From NCBI RefSeq assembly GCF_964204645.1, contig NC_134029.1:24572450-24636449 (forward strand): DNA of 64,000 nucleotides, in the 5' to 3' direction. Positions 63,534 to 64,000 of this stretch are shown here, piece after piece (position 1 is the stretch's first letter; every line of letters starts with the position of its first letter). Both the position numbers and the translations under genes were made by a program. The notes under the pieces are model-generated. The model made no database searches. It was not told the DNA's origin and saw only the letters and a list, made by a program, of their open reading frames with translations. The stretch is from Tubulanus polymorphus. Lineage: Eukaryota > Nemertea > Palaeonemertea > Tubulaniformes > Tubulanidae.

Positions 63534-64000
63534 ACCTCCATAGAAATAACCATCATATCAACATTCAACTCAATGGGTTTTAAGTTTAACCGTTTTGTGT
63601 TTGCGCGCAGTTTTTGGACGGATCACTGTTATCTGTTATCTGTTATCTATTATTGTTGAGTTTTGATAATGCGTTTGCGAGCTTTTCATTTAAAACCTTT
63701 ACCGGTAAAATGAGTGTTCACTATACTGAGATGTCCCCCGAGCGGTGTTTTATACTGAGATAGCCCCTGTGACTTATGCAAAAAAATGCACAAACCGCGT
63801 TTGAAACTATGGACGATTAGTGCAGTTTTAGGAACACTCGAATTTCTGTTCATTTTCACAAGCATTTTGAATATTTTCTAACTGAATAATGCATTATTCG
63901 GCAGTATTTACCACTATTCCATACGAACACTTCATATACAGTAAAATTAACTATTATGAAGTTTATAGTTTCAGTTATATATTATATATGTACATGTGCT

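Larger units (their letters stand above)
61501..64000. other. Unassigned sequence to the window end
   Basis: Outside the listed minisatellite and purine tract, I see no exon or RNA gene. A 10-base G run lies near 62399. Confidence 0.5.

Overview
This is animal nuclear DNA, not microbial. It is AT-rich, has no dense open reading frames, contains canonical GT-AG introns and pol III tRNA genes, and is packed with microsatellites, minisatellites and short non-autonomous repeats. The tRNA-derived SINE and the repeat style fit a marine invertebrate, probably a lophotrochozoan such as a mollusc. That assignment is an inference and I cannot name a species.

One protein-coding gene is supported. Five exons on the + strand (30159-30201, 43837-44044, 48446-48555, 51182-51312, 53744-53884) join in matching splice phases into one open reading frame. 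It encodes about four consecutive blades of an RCC1-type seven-bladed beta-propeller. The 5' and 3' parts of the gene were not found, so the fragment is internal. The first intron (13.6 kb) holds three intact tRNA-Pro genes on the opposite strand (two UGG, one CGG), each with its own T-run terminator, plus a possible tRNA-Pro relic.

Layout: 1-30 kb has no confident coding sequence. It holds two SINE copies, a MITE-like element, foldback repeats, a TA-rich tract with alternating inverted 56-bp arms, and many satellites including an uninterrupted CTG tract. 30-54 kb is the RCC1 gene with repeat-filled introns. 54-64 kb is probably the next intron or 3' flank and holds a 44-bp minisatellite, purine or pyrimidine tracts, and otherwise unassigned sequence.

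Most long open frames in the window are by-products of tandem repeats whose unit is a multiple of 3, or of stop-poor low-complexity tracts. No reverse transcriptase, transposase or other autonomous mobile-element protein was recognised. The most interesting signals are structural: a SINE that appears to have seeded a minisatellite, a foldback repeat family that recurs at least six times and also abuts a splice acceptor of the RCC1 gene, a tandem NAGNAG acceptor, and the tRNA-Pro genes nested antisense in an intron.
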